Origin: Blastomonas ursincola
Lineage (GTDB): Bacteria > Pseudomonadota > Alphaproteobacteria > Sphingomonadales > Sphingomonadaceae
Length of the DNA: 64,000 bases
Assembly (NCBI RefSeq): GCF_013607875.1
Contig: NZ_VDES01000001.1
Span: forward strand, 1,098,073-1,162,072
Reading direction: 5' to 3'
Under the pieces are notes generated by a model. It ran no database searches. It saw only the letters and a list, made by a program, of their open reading frames with translations, and was not told the origin of the DNA. Shown piece after piece: positions 8,256-16,735 of this stretch. Made by a program: the position numbers and the translations under genes. The first letter of the stretch is position 1; every line of letters starts with the position of its first letter.

Positions 8256-9152
8256 TTACTCCCCTTGCAAACCTTTACGCAGCCAGGCGATCAGAGCCTC
8301 GACCCGCGCTGGGCGGTGCGGCGAGGGCGGCGTGACGATGCTGAGCGTCAGCGGTTCGAACCGCCATTCGGGCAGCAGGTGCACCAGCCGCCCGTCAGAA
8401 AGACCGTCCATGCAAAAGAAATCGGGCAAGGCGGCGATGCACTGACCGTCGAAAACGGCGGGCATCGCGGCATCGGCATTGTTGACGATCAGCGCAGGCT
8501 GTGAACGGGCGAGCACGCGCGTCCCGTCGGGTCCCGTCAGCGGCCAGAGTCCCGGCTGCGGACTGTTGGCATAATGAACCGCCTTGTGCGCCTCCAGCTC
8601 TGCGGGATGGTGCGGCGTGCCGTGGCGCGCACAATAGCCGGGGGCGGCAATCAGGTAGAGACTGACGGTGCGCAGCCGGATCGCGCGCAGGCTGCTGTCG
8701 GGCAGCACCGCGATGCGCAGCGCCATGTCGAAACCCTGATCGACCAGATCGACCCGCGCGTCGGACAGGTGCATGTCGATCAATATGCCGGGGTGCAGCG
8801 CCATGAACTGCGCGATCAGCGGCGCGACAGCGCTGAGGCCGAAGCTCATCGGCACCGCGATGCGCACGGTTCCGCTCAGGAGCACCGCCTCGTCGCGCGC
8901 CGCCTCGACCGCCGCCTCGCCGTCCATGCGGATGCGCCGCGCATGATCGACCAGCGAACGCCCTGCCGCCGACAGCGATAGCCGCCGCGAGGTGCGGTGG
9001 AACAGTACCGTGCCCAGTTCCGCCTCGAGCCGCGAGACCGCCTTGGACACCTTGGCCTTGGACAGGCTGAGCGCATCGGCTGCTCCGGTGAAGCTGCCGG
9101 TATCGGCAACCGCTGCGAAAACCGCCCAGGCCTCGAAATCGGGAAGTCGCAT
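8256..9152 (-). CDS. LysR-family transcriptional regulator of the pirin/wrbA locus
   Basis: A 298-residue LysR protein. The N-terminal helix-turn-helix is at about residues 5-65 (FEAWAVFAAVADTGSFTGAA, then LSKAKVSKAVSRLE), followed by an effector-binding domain. An upstream extension to 9260 is open but would place the palindromic operator at 9169-9192 inside the coding region, so ATG 9152 is preferred. It is divergent from pirin and wrbA; this LysR-pirin-quinone reductase arrangement is common and suggests a response to quinone or electrophile stress. The actual ligand is unknown. Confidence 0.85.
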   Translation of the reverse strand: MRLPDFEAWAVFAAVADTGSFTGAADALSLSKAKVSKAVSRLEAELGTVLFHRTSRRLSLSAAGRSLVDHARRIRMDGEAAVEAARDEAVLLSGTVRIAVPMSFGLSAVAPLIAQFMALHPGILIDMHLSDARVDLVDQGFDMALRIAVLPDSSLRAIRLRTVSLYLIAAPGYCARHGTPHHPAELEAHKAVHYANSPQPGLWPLTGPDGTRVLARSQPALIVNNADAAMPAVFDGQCIAALPDFFCMDGLSDGRLVHLLPEWRFEPLTLSIVTPPSPHRPARVEALIAWLRKGLQGE

Positions 9153-9168
9153 ATCCGGAAACAATCCT

Positions 9169-9192
9169 TTTCCAAACTGGCTATTTTGGAAA
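9169..9192. promoter_or_regulatory. Palindromic operator between LysR gene and pirin
   Basis: Perfect 8-base inverted arms TTTCCAAA (9169-9176) and TTTGGAAA (9185-9192) separated by 8 bases. It sits in the divergent intergenic region, 17 bases from the LysR start and 74 from pirin, the expected place for a LysR dyad that controls both. Confidence 0.7.
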
Positions 9193-9265
9193 CGATAGCT
9201 CAGGACTATCTGTAGCTCAAGCCAAGGCGTCGGCAACGGTCCGATGCCAGCAAGGAGCAAGTGAC

Positions 9266-9976
9266 ATGATCGAGAAACGCGATTTTTCCACCCTGGGTCA
9301 CGCCAATCACGGTTGGCTCAATGCCCGCCACCATTTCTCGTTCGGCGGCTATCACGATCCGGCCCGCATGGGTTGGGGTAGCTTGCGCGTCTGGAACGAC
9401 GACGAGATCGCCCCCCGGAGCGGCTTCCCCACCCATCCGCACCGCGACATGGAGATCATCACCTATGTCCGCACCGGCGCGATCACCCATCGCGACAGCC
9501 TGGGCAACGAAGGCCGCACGGAAGCGGGCGACGTCCAGGTGATGAGCGCGGGAACCGGCGTGGCGCATAGCGAGTTCAACCTGGAGGATGAGGAAACCCG
9601 GCTGTTCCAGATCTGGATCATCCCCGATGAAGCGGGCGGTGCTCCGCGCTGGGATGCCAAGCAGTTCCCCAAGGGTGAGCGTTCGGGCAAGCTGGAAGTT
9701 CTGGCCAGCGGCCGTGACGAGGACATCCTGGCGGGCGCGCTGATGATCCGGGCCGATGCAAGGCTGTCCGGGGCGACACTCGCCAAGGGCGACAGCATCA
9801 CCCACCGGATCGACCCGGCTTATGCCGCCTATCTGGTGGTGTCGGCAGGCAGCGTGAGCGTTAATGGCGTCGAGATCGGCGAACGCGATGCTGCCGCGAT
9901 CACCCGCGAACCCGAGATCACGATCACGGCGCTGGAAGACGCCGAATTCCTGATCGCGGAGACCCGCACCCACTGA
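9266..9976 (+). CDS. Pirin family protein (cupin, probable quercetinase type)
   Basis: A 236-residue bicupin of the YhhW/pirin family. N-terminal metal-binding motif is visible as [20 protein letters not shown] around residues 53-72 with three histidines and a following Glu, then [18 protein letters not shown] with another ligand histidine. Some bacterial pirins are quercetin 2,3-dioxygenases; others are redox regulators. AAGGAG lies 8 bases before the ATG. With the divergent LysR gene and the downstream wrbA it forms a probable quinone/flavonoid stress unit. Confidence 0.88.
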   Translation: MIEKRDFSTLGHANHGWLNARHHFSFGGYHDPARMGWGSLRVWNDDEIAPRSGFPTHPHRDMEIITYVRTGAITHRDSLGNEGRTEAGDVQVMSAGTGVAHSEFNLEDEETRLFQIWIIPDEAGGAPRWDAKQFPKGERSGKLEVLASGRDEDILAGALMIRADARLSGATLAKGDSITHRIDPAYAAYLVVSAGSVSVNGVEIGERDAAAITREPEITITALEDAEFLIAETRTH

Positions 9977-10055
9977 TCCCTCCCCCGCCCCGCCGCCTTC
10001 CCCCTCGGGCGGCGGGACACCCTTTCATTCCCATATCCCGCAAAGGAGAATTCCC

Positions 10056-10655
10056 ATGGCAAAGGTTCTGGTGCTCTATTACTCGACTTATGGTCATATC
10101 GAGACGATGGCCGAAGCGGTCGCCGAAGGTGCGCGCAGCGAAGGCGCCGAAGTGACGATCAAGCGCGTCCCCGAAACCGTTCCCGAAGAGATTGCCCGCG
10201 CGAGCCACTTCAAGCTCGACCAGGCTGCCGAGATCGCGACGCCCGAGGAACTGGCCGATTATGACGCGATCATCGTCGGTACCGGCACGCGCTTCGGCCG
10301 CATGTCGAGCCAGATGGCAGCCTTCTGGGACCGCACCGGCGGCCTATGGGCCAAGGGCGCACTCGTCGGCAAGGTCGGTGCATCGTTCACCGCGACCGCA
10401 AGCCAGCATGGCGGCCAGGAGACCACCCATTTCTCGATCCTCACCAACCTTCTGCACCACGGCCTGACCGTGGTCGGGCTCGACTATGGCTTCCAGGGTC
10501 AGCTGAGCAATGACGAGGTGATCGGCGGATCCCCTTATGGTGCCAGCACGATCGCCGGTGGCGACGGATCGCGCCAGCCGCACCAGGCCGATCTGGATGG
10601 CGCGCGCTATCTGGGCGCCAAGGTCGCGCGCACTGCGGCCAAGCTGACCGCCTGA
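10056..10655 (+). CDS. wrbA: NAD(P)H:quinone oxidoreductase WrbA
   Basis: Flavodoxin-like FMN protein of 199 residues that reduces quinones by two electrons, avoiding semiquinone radicals. The FMN-binding loop [14 protein letters not shown] is at the N-terminus; [18 protein letters not shown] and the later [11 protein letters not shown] and [15 protein letters not shown] segments are diagnostic of WrbA. AAAGGAG precedes the ATG. It is 80 bases after pirin with a small GC hairpin between them, and probably shares the LysR-controlled promoter. Confidence 0.95.
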   Translation: MAKVLVLYYSTYGHIETMAEAVAEGARSEGAEVTIKRVPETVPEEIARASHFKLDQAAEIATPEELADYDAIIVGTGTRFGRMSSQMAAFWDRTGGLWAKGALVGKVGASFTATASQHGGQETTHFSILTNLLHHGLTVVGLDYGFQGQLSNDEVIGGSPYGASTIAGGDGSRQPHQADLDGARYLGAKVARTAAKLTA

Positions 10656-10690
10656 CCGCCTGACCCCCTCCCCCGCCCGCTCGGGAGCAG

Positions 10691-10730
10691 CCGCCCGCGT
10701 CCCCCATGTTTGGGGGATTGCGGGCGGTTT
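10691..10730 (+). terminator. Hairpin terminator after wrbA
   Basis: Arms CCGCCCGC-gt-CCCCC and GGGGG-att-GCGGGCGG enclose a 6-base loop and are followed by TTT. It separates wrbA from the following secreted-protein gene. Confidence 0.6.
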
Positions 10731-10769
10731 GGCATCTGCCTAGCCTCGGCCCCTGTTCTGGGGAGAGCG

Positions 10770-12290
10770 ATGATGGTGCGGGTTGCGTTGCGGCGGATGG
10801 CGTTCATCCTGTCGATGGTCTGGGTCGCCGCAGCCCCGGCCAGGGCCGAATGGCGCGAAGCCTCGAGCCCCAATTTTCTGGTCTATGCCGATCAGAGCGA
10901 AGGCGACATTCGCGAATTCACCGACATGCTCGAGCGGTACCGTTCGGCGATGCGCTATATCTACAAGCTGCCCGAAGAAGCGACTTCGCCCTCGAATCGG
11001 CTGACCGTGTTTGTCGTGCGCGACGCCAATCAGGTGCGCAAGCTGATGGGCACCAACAACCGCTATGTGCTGGGCTTCTACCAGTCGCGCGCCGGCGGGT
11101 CGGTGGCGTTCGTCCCGCGGGTCGATGACAATAGCCAGAGCGACCGCGTGTCGCAGGGCGAGCAGATATTGCTTCACGAATATGCGCATCATTTCATGTT
11201 CAGCGTGTTCGCCGGTTCCCCGCCGCTGTGGCTGCAGGAAGGCTTTGCCGAATTCTATTCCACCGCGAAGTTCGATAGCGCGGGCGGCGTCGGCCTGGGG
11301 CTGCCGGCCGATCATCGCGCGGCCGAACTGGCGCTGGCCCAGGAAGTTCCGCTCGACATGCTGCTGAGCACCCGAAAATACCGGGAAAATGCCTCGAAGC
11401 GTTACGACGCCTTTTATGGACGCAGCTGGCTGCTGTTCCACTACCTCACCTTTTCCGAAGCGCGCGCCGGCCAGATGGCCGATTATCTCCAGCGCATCAA
11501 CGCCGGCGAAGGCGAAGAGGCCGCAGCGACCCAGGCCTTTGGCGATCTGGGCGTGCTCGACAAGGAATTGGGCGCCTATATGAAACGGCGTCGGCTGACC
11601 TATCTCAATCTGGGCGCAAGCAAGATCGCCAGCGCGCCGATCGCGATCCGCATGCTCGGCAAGGGCGAAGCCGCCATTCTACCGGTCATGATGCGGTCGA
11701 AACGCGGCGTGAACGAGGAAACCGCGACCGAGGTTCTGGCGGACGCGCAGAAGGTGGCGGCACAATATCCCGACGATGCCTTCGTGCTGAGCGCGCTCGC
11801 CGAGGCCGAGTTCGATGCGGGCAACGACGAGGCTGCCATCGCGGCTGCGGACAAGGCGATCGCCAAGAACCCGCAGGCCGTGGGCGCGATGATCCAGAAG
11901 ATATATGCGCTGTTTCGCAAGGCTGGGGATGACGACGCGCTCTGGCCCAAGGTGCGCGCGGCGATCTCGGCCGCCAATCGGATCGAGAACGACAACCCCA
12001 TCCCCCTGGCCTATTTCTTTCGCAGCTATGCGGCAGAGGGAAAGAAGCCGCCCGAGATGGCCGTCCAAGGCCTGCGAAAGGCGCTGCAGCTGGCGCCTTA
12101 TGATACGGGCAACCGGCTGACGCTGGCGGATTACTTCATCCGCACCGGCGACAAGCAGGCTGCTGAGACGACCCTTGCCCCGCTGCTCAACCACCCGCAC
12201 GATACCCAGCTCGCTGAGCTGGCGCGCAAGCTGCTGGACCGGGGCAGTGCGCAGGCCGAGCCGAGTTCCGCTGACGACAGCAGTTCGTGA
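10770..12290 (+). CDS. Secreted gluzincin-like protein with C-terminal TPR-like repeats
   Basis: A 506-residue protein with a signal peptide ending APARA near residue 26. Metal site: HEYAHH at 136-141, followed by LQEGFAEF at 155-162 whose Glu would be the third zinc ligand, so a gluzincin-type (peptidase MA-like) fold is likely. The C-terminal half (about 310-500) is helical and alanine-rich with TPR-like units. No substrate is known. The ATG at 10770 is chosen because GGGGAGAG lies just upstream and because it begins a clean signal peptide; an upstream TTG at 10710 lies inside the terminator. Its 3' end is 4 bases from the convergent TSUP gene. Confidence 0.7.
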   Translation: MMVRVALRRMAFILSMVWVAAAPARAEWREASSPNFLVYADQSEGDIREFTDMLERYRSAMRYIYKLPEEATSPSNRLTVFVVRDANQVRKLMGTNNRYVLGFYQSRAGGSVAFVPRVDDNSQSDRVSQGEQILLHEYAHHFMFSVFAGSPPLWLQEGFAEFYSTAKFDSAGGVGLGLPADHRAAELALAQEVPLDMLLSTRKYRENASKRYDAFYGRSWLLFHYLTFSEARAGQMADYLQRINAGEGEEAAATQAFGDLGVLDKELGAYMKRRRLTYLNLGASKIASAPIAIRMLGKGEAAILPVMMRSKRGVNEETATEVLADAQKVAAQYPDDAFVLSALAEAEFDAGNDEAAIAAADKAIAKNPQAVGAMIQKIYALFRKAGDDDALWPKVRAAISAANRIENDNPIPLAYFFRSYAAEGKKPPEMAVQGLRKALQLAPYDTGNRLTLADYFIRTGDKQAAETTLAPLLNHPHDTQLAELARKLLDRGSAQAEPSSADDSSS

Positions 12291-12294
12291 TCGC

Positions 12295-13065
12295 TTAGAC
12301 CGCGAGCACATTCCACAGGACGAGCAGCGCCACCAGCAGCACCATCGCCGCAAAAAGCCGGCGCGCGATGAGCACCTTGCGCGCCAGCGCCCGCGCCAGG
12401 AAAATGCCCGGCACCGTGCCCATCGCGCCGCCCGCCACCATGGCCGCGAGGATCGGTCCATCGATCTGGCCCGACATCGCATAGCTGGCGCTGGTCGATG
12501 CGCCGAACAGGCTCACCGAAACCAGCGACGAGGCGGCGGCATTGGACAGCGTCATCCCGGTCGCCGCCATCAGCCCCGGCGCGATCAGGAAGCCCCCGCC
12601 AATGCCGAAGAATCCGGCCGCCAGCCCGACCAGCAGACCGATCGGCGCGAGCTTCATCGTGCGCACGGCATCGAGCCGCACCAGCGGATCGCCGGTGCTG
12701 CGCGGGGTGCGCATCATCGACAGCGCCACCAGCGCCATGGCAATCGCGAACCAGCCGAGCAGCGCCTGGCCATCGACCTGCTTGGCGACATGCGCACCGA
12801 TCAGGGCGCCGCTCACCCCTGCCACGGCGAACACGCTGGCGCAGGGCCATTTGACCGCACCTGCGCGCGCCTGACCCAGCAATCCGGCGAGCGCATTGAG
12901 CGCGACGGCGGCGGCGGATGTTCCGATCGCGACATGCACATCGGCGATGCCGACGACATAGATCAGCCAGGGTGTCGCGAGCACCGACCCGCCGCCCCCG
13001 AAAGCCGCCAGCAACAGGCCGACGATCGCGCCTCCCAGCGCGGCAAGAGCGAGCGTCTCGATCAT
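12295..13065 (-). CDS. TauE/SafE (TSUP) family sulfite/sulfonate exporter
   Basis: Inner-membrane protein of 256 residues with about 7-8 hydrophobic helices and the two pseudo-repeat TSUP signatures: LLAAFGGGGSVLATPWL near residue 18 and LAAGFFGIGGGFLIAPGLM near residue 145. Members export sulfite, sulfoacetate or thiosulfate. It is the last gene of a minus-strand operon with the rhodanese and the SqrR-like regulator, 4 bases after the rhodanese stop, so export of sulfite or thiosulfate from persulfide oxidation is the likely job. Confidence 0.85.
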   Translation of the reverse strand: MIETLALAALGGAIVGLLLAAFGGGGSVLATPWLIYVVGIADVHVAIGTSAAAVALNALAGLLGQARAGAVKWPCASVFAVAGVSGALIGAHVAKQVDGQALLGWFAIAMALVALSMMRTPRSTGDPLVRLDAVRTMKLAPIGLLVGLAAGFFGIGGGFLIAPGLMAATGMTLSNAAASSLVSVSLFGASTSASYAMSGQIDGPILAAMVAGGAMGTVPGIFLARALARKVLIARRLFAAMVLLVALLVLWNVLAV

Positions 13066-13069
13066 TGGA

Positions 13070-13597
13070 TCAGCCCAAGGCGCGCCGGTTCCACGGCATC
13101 AGCGCGAGCAGCCGCGCCATGCCGCAAAAGCCGCTCAGCCCTGCAAAGGTCAGACCCAGCCCGACAAAGGCGGTGAGCGCGACAAAGGCGGGCGCGACCA
13201 GCCACGCGAGCAGGAGACCGGTCAGGATCAGCACGCCCGCCGCAATCTGCACCTGACGTATCAGCTCCAAGGGTGCACGCGCATTGCGCACGACCGGTTG
13301 CCCGGCCGCTTCCCAGGCCTTCAGCCCGCCCTTGAGGACGAGCGTGTCGACCGGCCATTGCCGGGCCAGCCGTTCCTGGTGCAGCCCTGTGCGCATGCCG
13401 CTGGCGCACATCAGGATCGGCAGCACACCGTCTTCCAGCACCACCGGTTCTGTGGTGGCTGCCGAGGCGGGGCGCAGGATCGCCCCTGGAATGTGAGCGC
13501 GCGCGAACTCGTCCGGCTCGCGAATGTCGATCAGCCGCGCAAGGCCCCGATCGAGCAGTTGGTGCGCCTCACGCGCATCGATGGTCGTGATCGCCAT
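13070..13597 (-). CDS. Membrane-anchored rhodanese (YgaP-like, rhodanese + DUF2892)
   Basis: Residues 1-105 form a rhodanese domain with active-site Cys64 in LMCASGMRT; residues about 110-175 hold two hydrophobic helices of the DUF2892 type. This is the YgaP architecture: a sulfurtransferase that carries persulfide and is fixed to the inner membrane. It is 11 bases downstream of the SqrR-like regulator gene and 4 bases from the exporter gene. It probably moves sulfane sulfur between glutathione persulfide, thiosulfate and sulfite. Confidence 0.88.
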   Translation of the reverse strand: MAITTIDAREAHQLLDRGLARLIDIREPDEFARAHIPGAILRPASAATTEPVVLEDGVLPILMCASGMRTGLHQERLARQWPVDTLVLKGGLKAWEAAGQPVVRNARAPLELIRQVQIAAGVLILTGLLLAWLVAPAFVALTAFVGLGLTFAGLSGFCGMARLLALMPWNRRALG

Positions 13598-13608
13598 GGC
13601 AAGATTCC

Positions 13609-13944
13609 TCAGCTTTCAGGGGGACAATAGATCGCGGCAAGCACCTGCATGATCTGCAGCACCGCAGGGTCGGCGATCCGGTAGAAAATGCTGGTGCCTT
13701 CGCGCCGGGTCTCCACTAGCCCCTGCTCGCGCAGGCGGGCCAGATGCTGCGACAGTGCGGATTGCGACAGCGCGACCTGCTGCTGAATTGCCCTCACCGA
13801 CAATTCGCCATCCACGAGCAGGCAGAGCACCTGCAGCCGGTGCGGATTGGCGAGCAGGCGCAACATGTGCGCGGCCTCGTCGGCCTTGGCGGCCATCGCC
13901 TCGGGCAGAGGCTTGGTGAAGGAGATATCAGACATGGGGCGCAT
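13609..13944 (-). CDS. ArsR-family persulfide sensor repressor (SqrR/BigR-like)
   Basis: A 111-residue winged-helix protein with the ArsR recognition region QVALSQSALSQHLARLREQGL. It has just two cysteines, Cys41 (VLCLLVDGE) and Cys107 (AIYCPPES) by this numbering. SqrR of Rhodobacter and BigR of plant-associated bacteria use two cysteines in these positions to form a di- to tetrasulfide bridge on reacting with persulfides, which releases DNA. It heads the rhodanese-exporter operon and is divergent from the persulfide dioxygenase. Start is ATG 13944 (AAGGA 4 bases upstream) or ATG 13935. Confidence 0.88.
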   Translation of the reverse strand: MRPMSDISFTKPLPEAMAAKADEAAHMLRLLANPHRLQVLCLLVDGELSVRAIQQQVALSQSALSQHLARLREQGLVETRREGTSIFYRIADPAVLQIMQVLAAIYCPPES

Positions 13945-13956
13945 ATATTCCTTGAA

Positions 13957-13982
13957 TCTAAATTAGACAAGACTAAATTAGA
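13957..13982. promoter_or_regulatory. Palindromic operator of the SqrR/BigR-like regulator
   Basis: A 26-base dyad with 20 of 26 positions symmetric. It is made of two CTAAATTAG units (13958-13966 and 13973-13981) about 15 bases apart. It lies in the 61-base gap between the divergent regulator and dioxygenase genes, so one repressor could shut both. Confidence 0.8.
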
Positions 13983-14005
13983 TATATCTGATATAGGAGT
14001 TCGAC

Positions 14006-14899
14006 ATGCCCATCGCCATCCATCCGCATTTCGATACCGTGACCAACACGGTCAGCTATGTCGTGATAGATCCGGCCAGCGCGCGCGCGGCGATCATCGA
14101 TCCGGTGTTGGATTTCGAGGCCAAGGCAGCGACCATTGCCACGACCATCGCCGACAGGCTGCTCGCCATCGTCGATGAGCAAGGCGCGACACTCGACTAT
14201 GTGCTGGAAACACATGCGCATGCCGATCACCTGACCGCCGCCCATTACATCCGTGCGCGCACAGGAGCGAAGGTCGTGATCGGTGCGCATATCCGCAACG
14301 TCCAGTCGATCTTCACCCCGGTCTTTGCGGCCGAGACGATCGAAACCGGCGAGGTGTTCGACATGCTGGTCGACGAGGGCGACACGCTGGCATTGGGTGA
14401 AACCGAGATCCGAGTGCTGCACACGCCGGGGCATACGCCCGCCTGCCTCACCTATCGGATCGAAGATGCAGCGTTTGTCGGAGATACGCTGTTCATGCCC
14501 GATTACGGCACCGCGCGCGCCGACTTTCCAGGCGGCGATGCGGCGACGCTGTTTCGTTCGATCCGCAAGATCCTGGCGCTGCCCGAGCAGACGCGCATCT
14601 TTGTCGGGCATGATTATCTGCCCAGGGGCCGCAGCGATTTCCGTTGGGAAACGACCGTCGCGGAACAGCGCGCGGCCAATGTGCATGTGCATGACGGTGT
14701 GAGCGAGGCCGAATTCGTCGCGATGCGTGAAGCCCGCGATGCCACGCTCGATGCGCCCACGCTGATCCTGCCCAGTCTGCAGGTCAATATCCAGGGCGGA
14801 AAACTGCCCAGCCCGGATGCCCAGGGCCGTGCCTTCCTGCGCCTGCCCATCAACGCGCTGGGCAGGCACAGTCCCCTGCCCGCCGAACTGTTCGAATAA
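14006..14899 (+). CDS. MBL-fold persulfide dioxygenase (ETHE1/Blh-like)
   Basis: A 297-residue cytoplasmic metallo-beta-lactamase-fold enzyme. Metal-binding HAHADH is at 70-75, then HTPGHTPACLTYR, a GDTLFMPDYGTAR segment with the bridging Asp, and VGHDY near the end. The long form with the QVNIQGGK tail matches Blh-type persulfide dioxygenases, which oxidise glutathione persulfide to sulfite with O2 and one iron. AGGAG is 6 bases before the ATG. The gene is divergent from the SqrR-like regulator and followed by a DsrE-like gene, which supports the assignment. Confidence 0.88.
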   Translation: MPIAIHPHFDTVTNTVSYVVIDPASARAAIIDPVLDFEAKAATIATTIADRLLAIVDEQGATLDYVLETHAHADHLTAAHYIRARTGAKVVIGAHIRNVQSIFTPVFAAETIETGEVFDMLVDEGDTLALGETEIRVLHTPGHTPACLTYRIEDAAFVGDTLFMPDYGTARADFPGGDAATLFRSIRKILALPEQTRIFVGHDYLPRGRSDFRWETTVAEQRAANVHVHDGVSEAEFVAMREARDATLDAPTLILPSLQVNIQGGKLPSPDAQGRAFLRLPINALGRHSPLPAELFE

Positions 14900-14960
14900 G
14901 ACTATGGGCGGCGTGCCGGTACGCTATGAATACAAGCCGATAGTGGCGAGGGAGGCGGCG

Positions 14961-15530
14961 ATGCAATATGGTGTTGGGAAGTCGGTGATCGGTCTGATGG
15001 CCTTGGCGGGGCTTGCAGCCGCGCTACCGGCACACGCACAGGACAGCCTGCGCCCCGGCTTTCACGCCGGGACCGCCATCCCGGAATTCGGCCCCGTCGC
15101 CAGCGCCGAGGGCCATATGCCGATCCCCGCCGAAGCGACCTTCAGCATCGCGTTCGATGTCAGCGAGGCGGGCAAGCCCGGCAGCCTCAACCGCACGATC
15201 GAAAGCGCGGCCCGGTTCATCAACATGCATGTCGAGGCGGGCGTGCCGCGCGAGGCCATCCGCATTGCGGTGGTCGCGCACGGCCAGGCGTCGTTCGACC
15301 TGACCAATGCCGCCACCTATGCGGCGAAGCATGACGGTGCCGCCAATGCCAACCTCGCTGCGATCGCGGCGCTGCTGCAGCACGATGTGCAGTTCATCCT
15401 GTGCGGCCAGAGTGCCGCAGCGCTGGGCATCAAGCTCGAGCAGCTGGCCCCCGGCGTCAAGCTGGCACTCTCCGCGATGACCGCGCACGCACAGCTGCAA
15501 CAGCAGGGCTACACGCTCAACCCGTTCTGA
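14961..15530 (+). CDS. Periplasmic DsrE/DsrF-like family protein
   Basis: A 189-residue protein with a signal peptide ending LPAHAQ near residue 27 and a DsrE-like fold after residue 60. Cys148 in FILCGQSAAALGI is the conserved position of this family. DsrE-like proteins bind or carry sulfane sulfur, and exported members often occur beside sulfur oxidation genes. The ATG at 14961 has GGGAGG about 8 bases upstream. It lies 61 bases after the persulfide dioxygenase and probably belongs to the same transcript. Confidence 0.75.
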   Translation: MQYGVGKSVIGLMALAGLAAALPAHAQDSLRPGFHAGTAIPEFGPVASAEGHMPIPAEATFSIAFDVSEAGKPGSLNRTIESAARFINMHVEAGVPREAIRIAVVAHGQASFDLTNAATYAAKHDGAANANLAAIAALLQHDVQFILCGQSAAALGIKLEQLAPGVKLALSAMTAHAQLQQQGYTLNPF

Positions 15531-15539
15531 CGCTGCCGG

Positions 15540-16709
15540 TCATTCGGCGGGCGCAACCGATCTCTCTGTCTGGGCGGCTGACCGTCTGACCGCGACATGG
15601 CGCGCGGAGCGCTTGCGCCACCAGATCATCAGGCCGGTGACGACGAACGTGCACAGCGCGATGCCGGACAGGAAAATCGCGATCCGCCCCGCCCAGCCGA
15701 AGGCCTTGCCGCTGTGCAACGGGAACTGCCAGGCCACCACGACGTCACCCGCGCTTCCCTCGCTGAAATGCCGATCGCCGACTACCGCACCACTGCGGGC
15801 GTCGACGAACAGCCAGCGGTTGCCGTTGCTGTCGATGTCGCGCGGATCGAACAGGCGCAGCCAATAGATTCCCTTCGCAGGATTGTACGAAAGGCTGTCC
15901 ACCCTGGCGGCACCCGCCAGGGCCAATGCCTGATCGGCGCTGACCGGCGGACGGTCCAGCGGCTCGGCCAGCGCCGCCGCGGCCTGGTCGGGTCGCTTGG
16001 TCAAAGGCGAGATCCGATCGATCGCCATCAGGACATCATCAGACCAATTGAAATATACACCCGTCGCCGCGAGCGTCAGTGTTACCGGGAAAAGCCAGAG
16101 GCCTACGGCCCGATGCAGATCGAACACCCGCTTGTGCCCCGCCGCTCGGCGACGGATGCGGAAGCTTTCCTTCCAGCGCGCGGCATTGGGAAAGGACAGC
16201 ACAGCAGACGCGATATGGTCGATGATCCAGACAAGGCCGACCAGGCCAAGGATCCAGGTCATCCACGCGCCCAGGTGCAGCGAGTAATGGAAGGTGTAGA
16301 GGAAGCTCATGATCCCGCGCCGCGACAGATCGATCGCATTGGCGTCGCGCGCGCCCAGCACCTTGGCGGTCGCCGGGTCAACGAACACCTGCCAGTAGGA
16401 CGGGCTGACTGCCGATTGGCCTGCACTGGCAATGGGCTCGAGATAGACCGTGACGACGTCGCCCGGTTCGTCGGGCAGATCGATATAGCCGGGTCGATTG
16501 CCTGGGTGCGCCCCGATTGCGGCCCCGACCAGCTGGCTGACAGGGAGCGTCGGTCCCGGACTAGCGGTGAACCAGTCCGCATTCAGGCCATGGTCAATTT
16601 CCTCGTAGAAGACGAGAATCGACCCGGTTGCACCCAGCAGGAACAACCATAGCGCCCCCAGCAGGCCGAACCAGCGATGCCACAGCACCAGAGCGGGTCT
16701 GAGCCGCAT
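15540..16709 (-). CDS. PepSY-associated transmembrane protein (iron-uptake type)
   Basis: A 389-residue inner-membrane protein of the PiuB/PepSY_TM family, with hydrophobic segments near residues 12-33, 140-165, 200-220 and 340-365. WHRWFGLLGALWLFLLGATG, FHYSLHLGAWM and DLHRAVGLWLFP show the paired histidines of this family, which may bind heme and act in reduction of ferric siderophores. The gene lies immediately downstream of the TonB-dependent siderophore receptor on the same strand, the usual arrangement for this family. Confidence 0.88.
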   Translation of the reverse strand: MRLRPALVLWHRWFGLLGALWLFLLGATGSILVFYEEIDHGLNADWFTASPGPTLPVSQLVGAAIGAHPGNRPGYIDLPDEPGDVVTVYLEPIASAGQSAVSPSYWQVFVDPATAKVLGARDANAIDLSRRGIMSFLYTFHYSLHLGAWMTWILGLVGLVWIIDHIASAVLSFPNAARWKESFRIRRRAAGHKRVFDLHRAVGLWLFPVTLTLAATGVYFNWSDDVLMAIDRISPLTKRPDQAAAALAEPLDRPPVSADQALALAGAARVDSLSYNPAKGIYWLRLFDPRDIDSNGNRWLFVDARSGAVVGDRHFSEGSAGDVVVAWQFPLHSGKAFGWAGRIAIFLSGIALCTFVVTGLMIWWRKRSARHVAVRRSAAQTERSVAPAE

Positions 16710-16735
16710 CGGGCGTCAGGCCCTTCGCCAGGACA

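Noticed and set aside
9977-10055. GC hairpin between pirin and wrbA as a full terminator
   Set aside because: Arms are good (CCCGCCGCC / GGCGGCGGG) but no T tract follows; more likely a weak pause or an mRNA-stability element, so not listed as a terminator.
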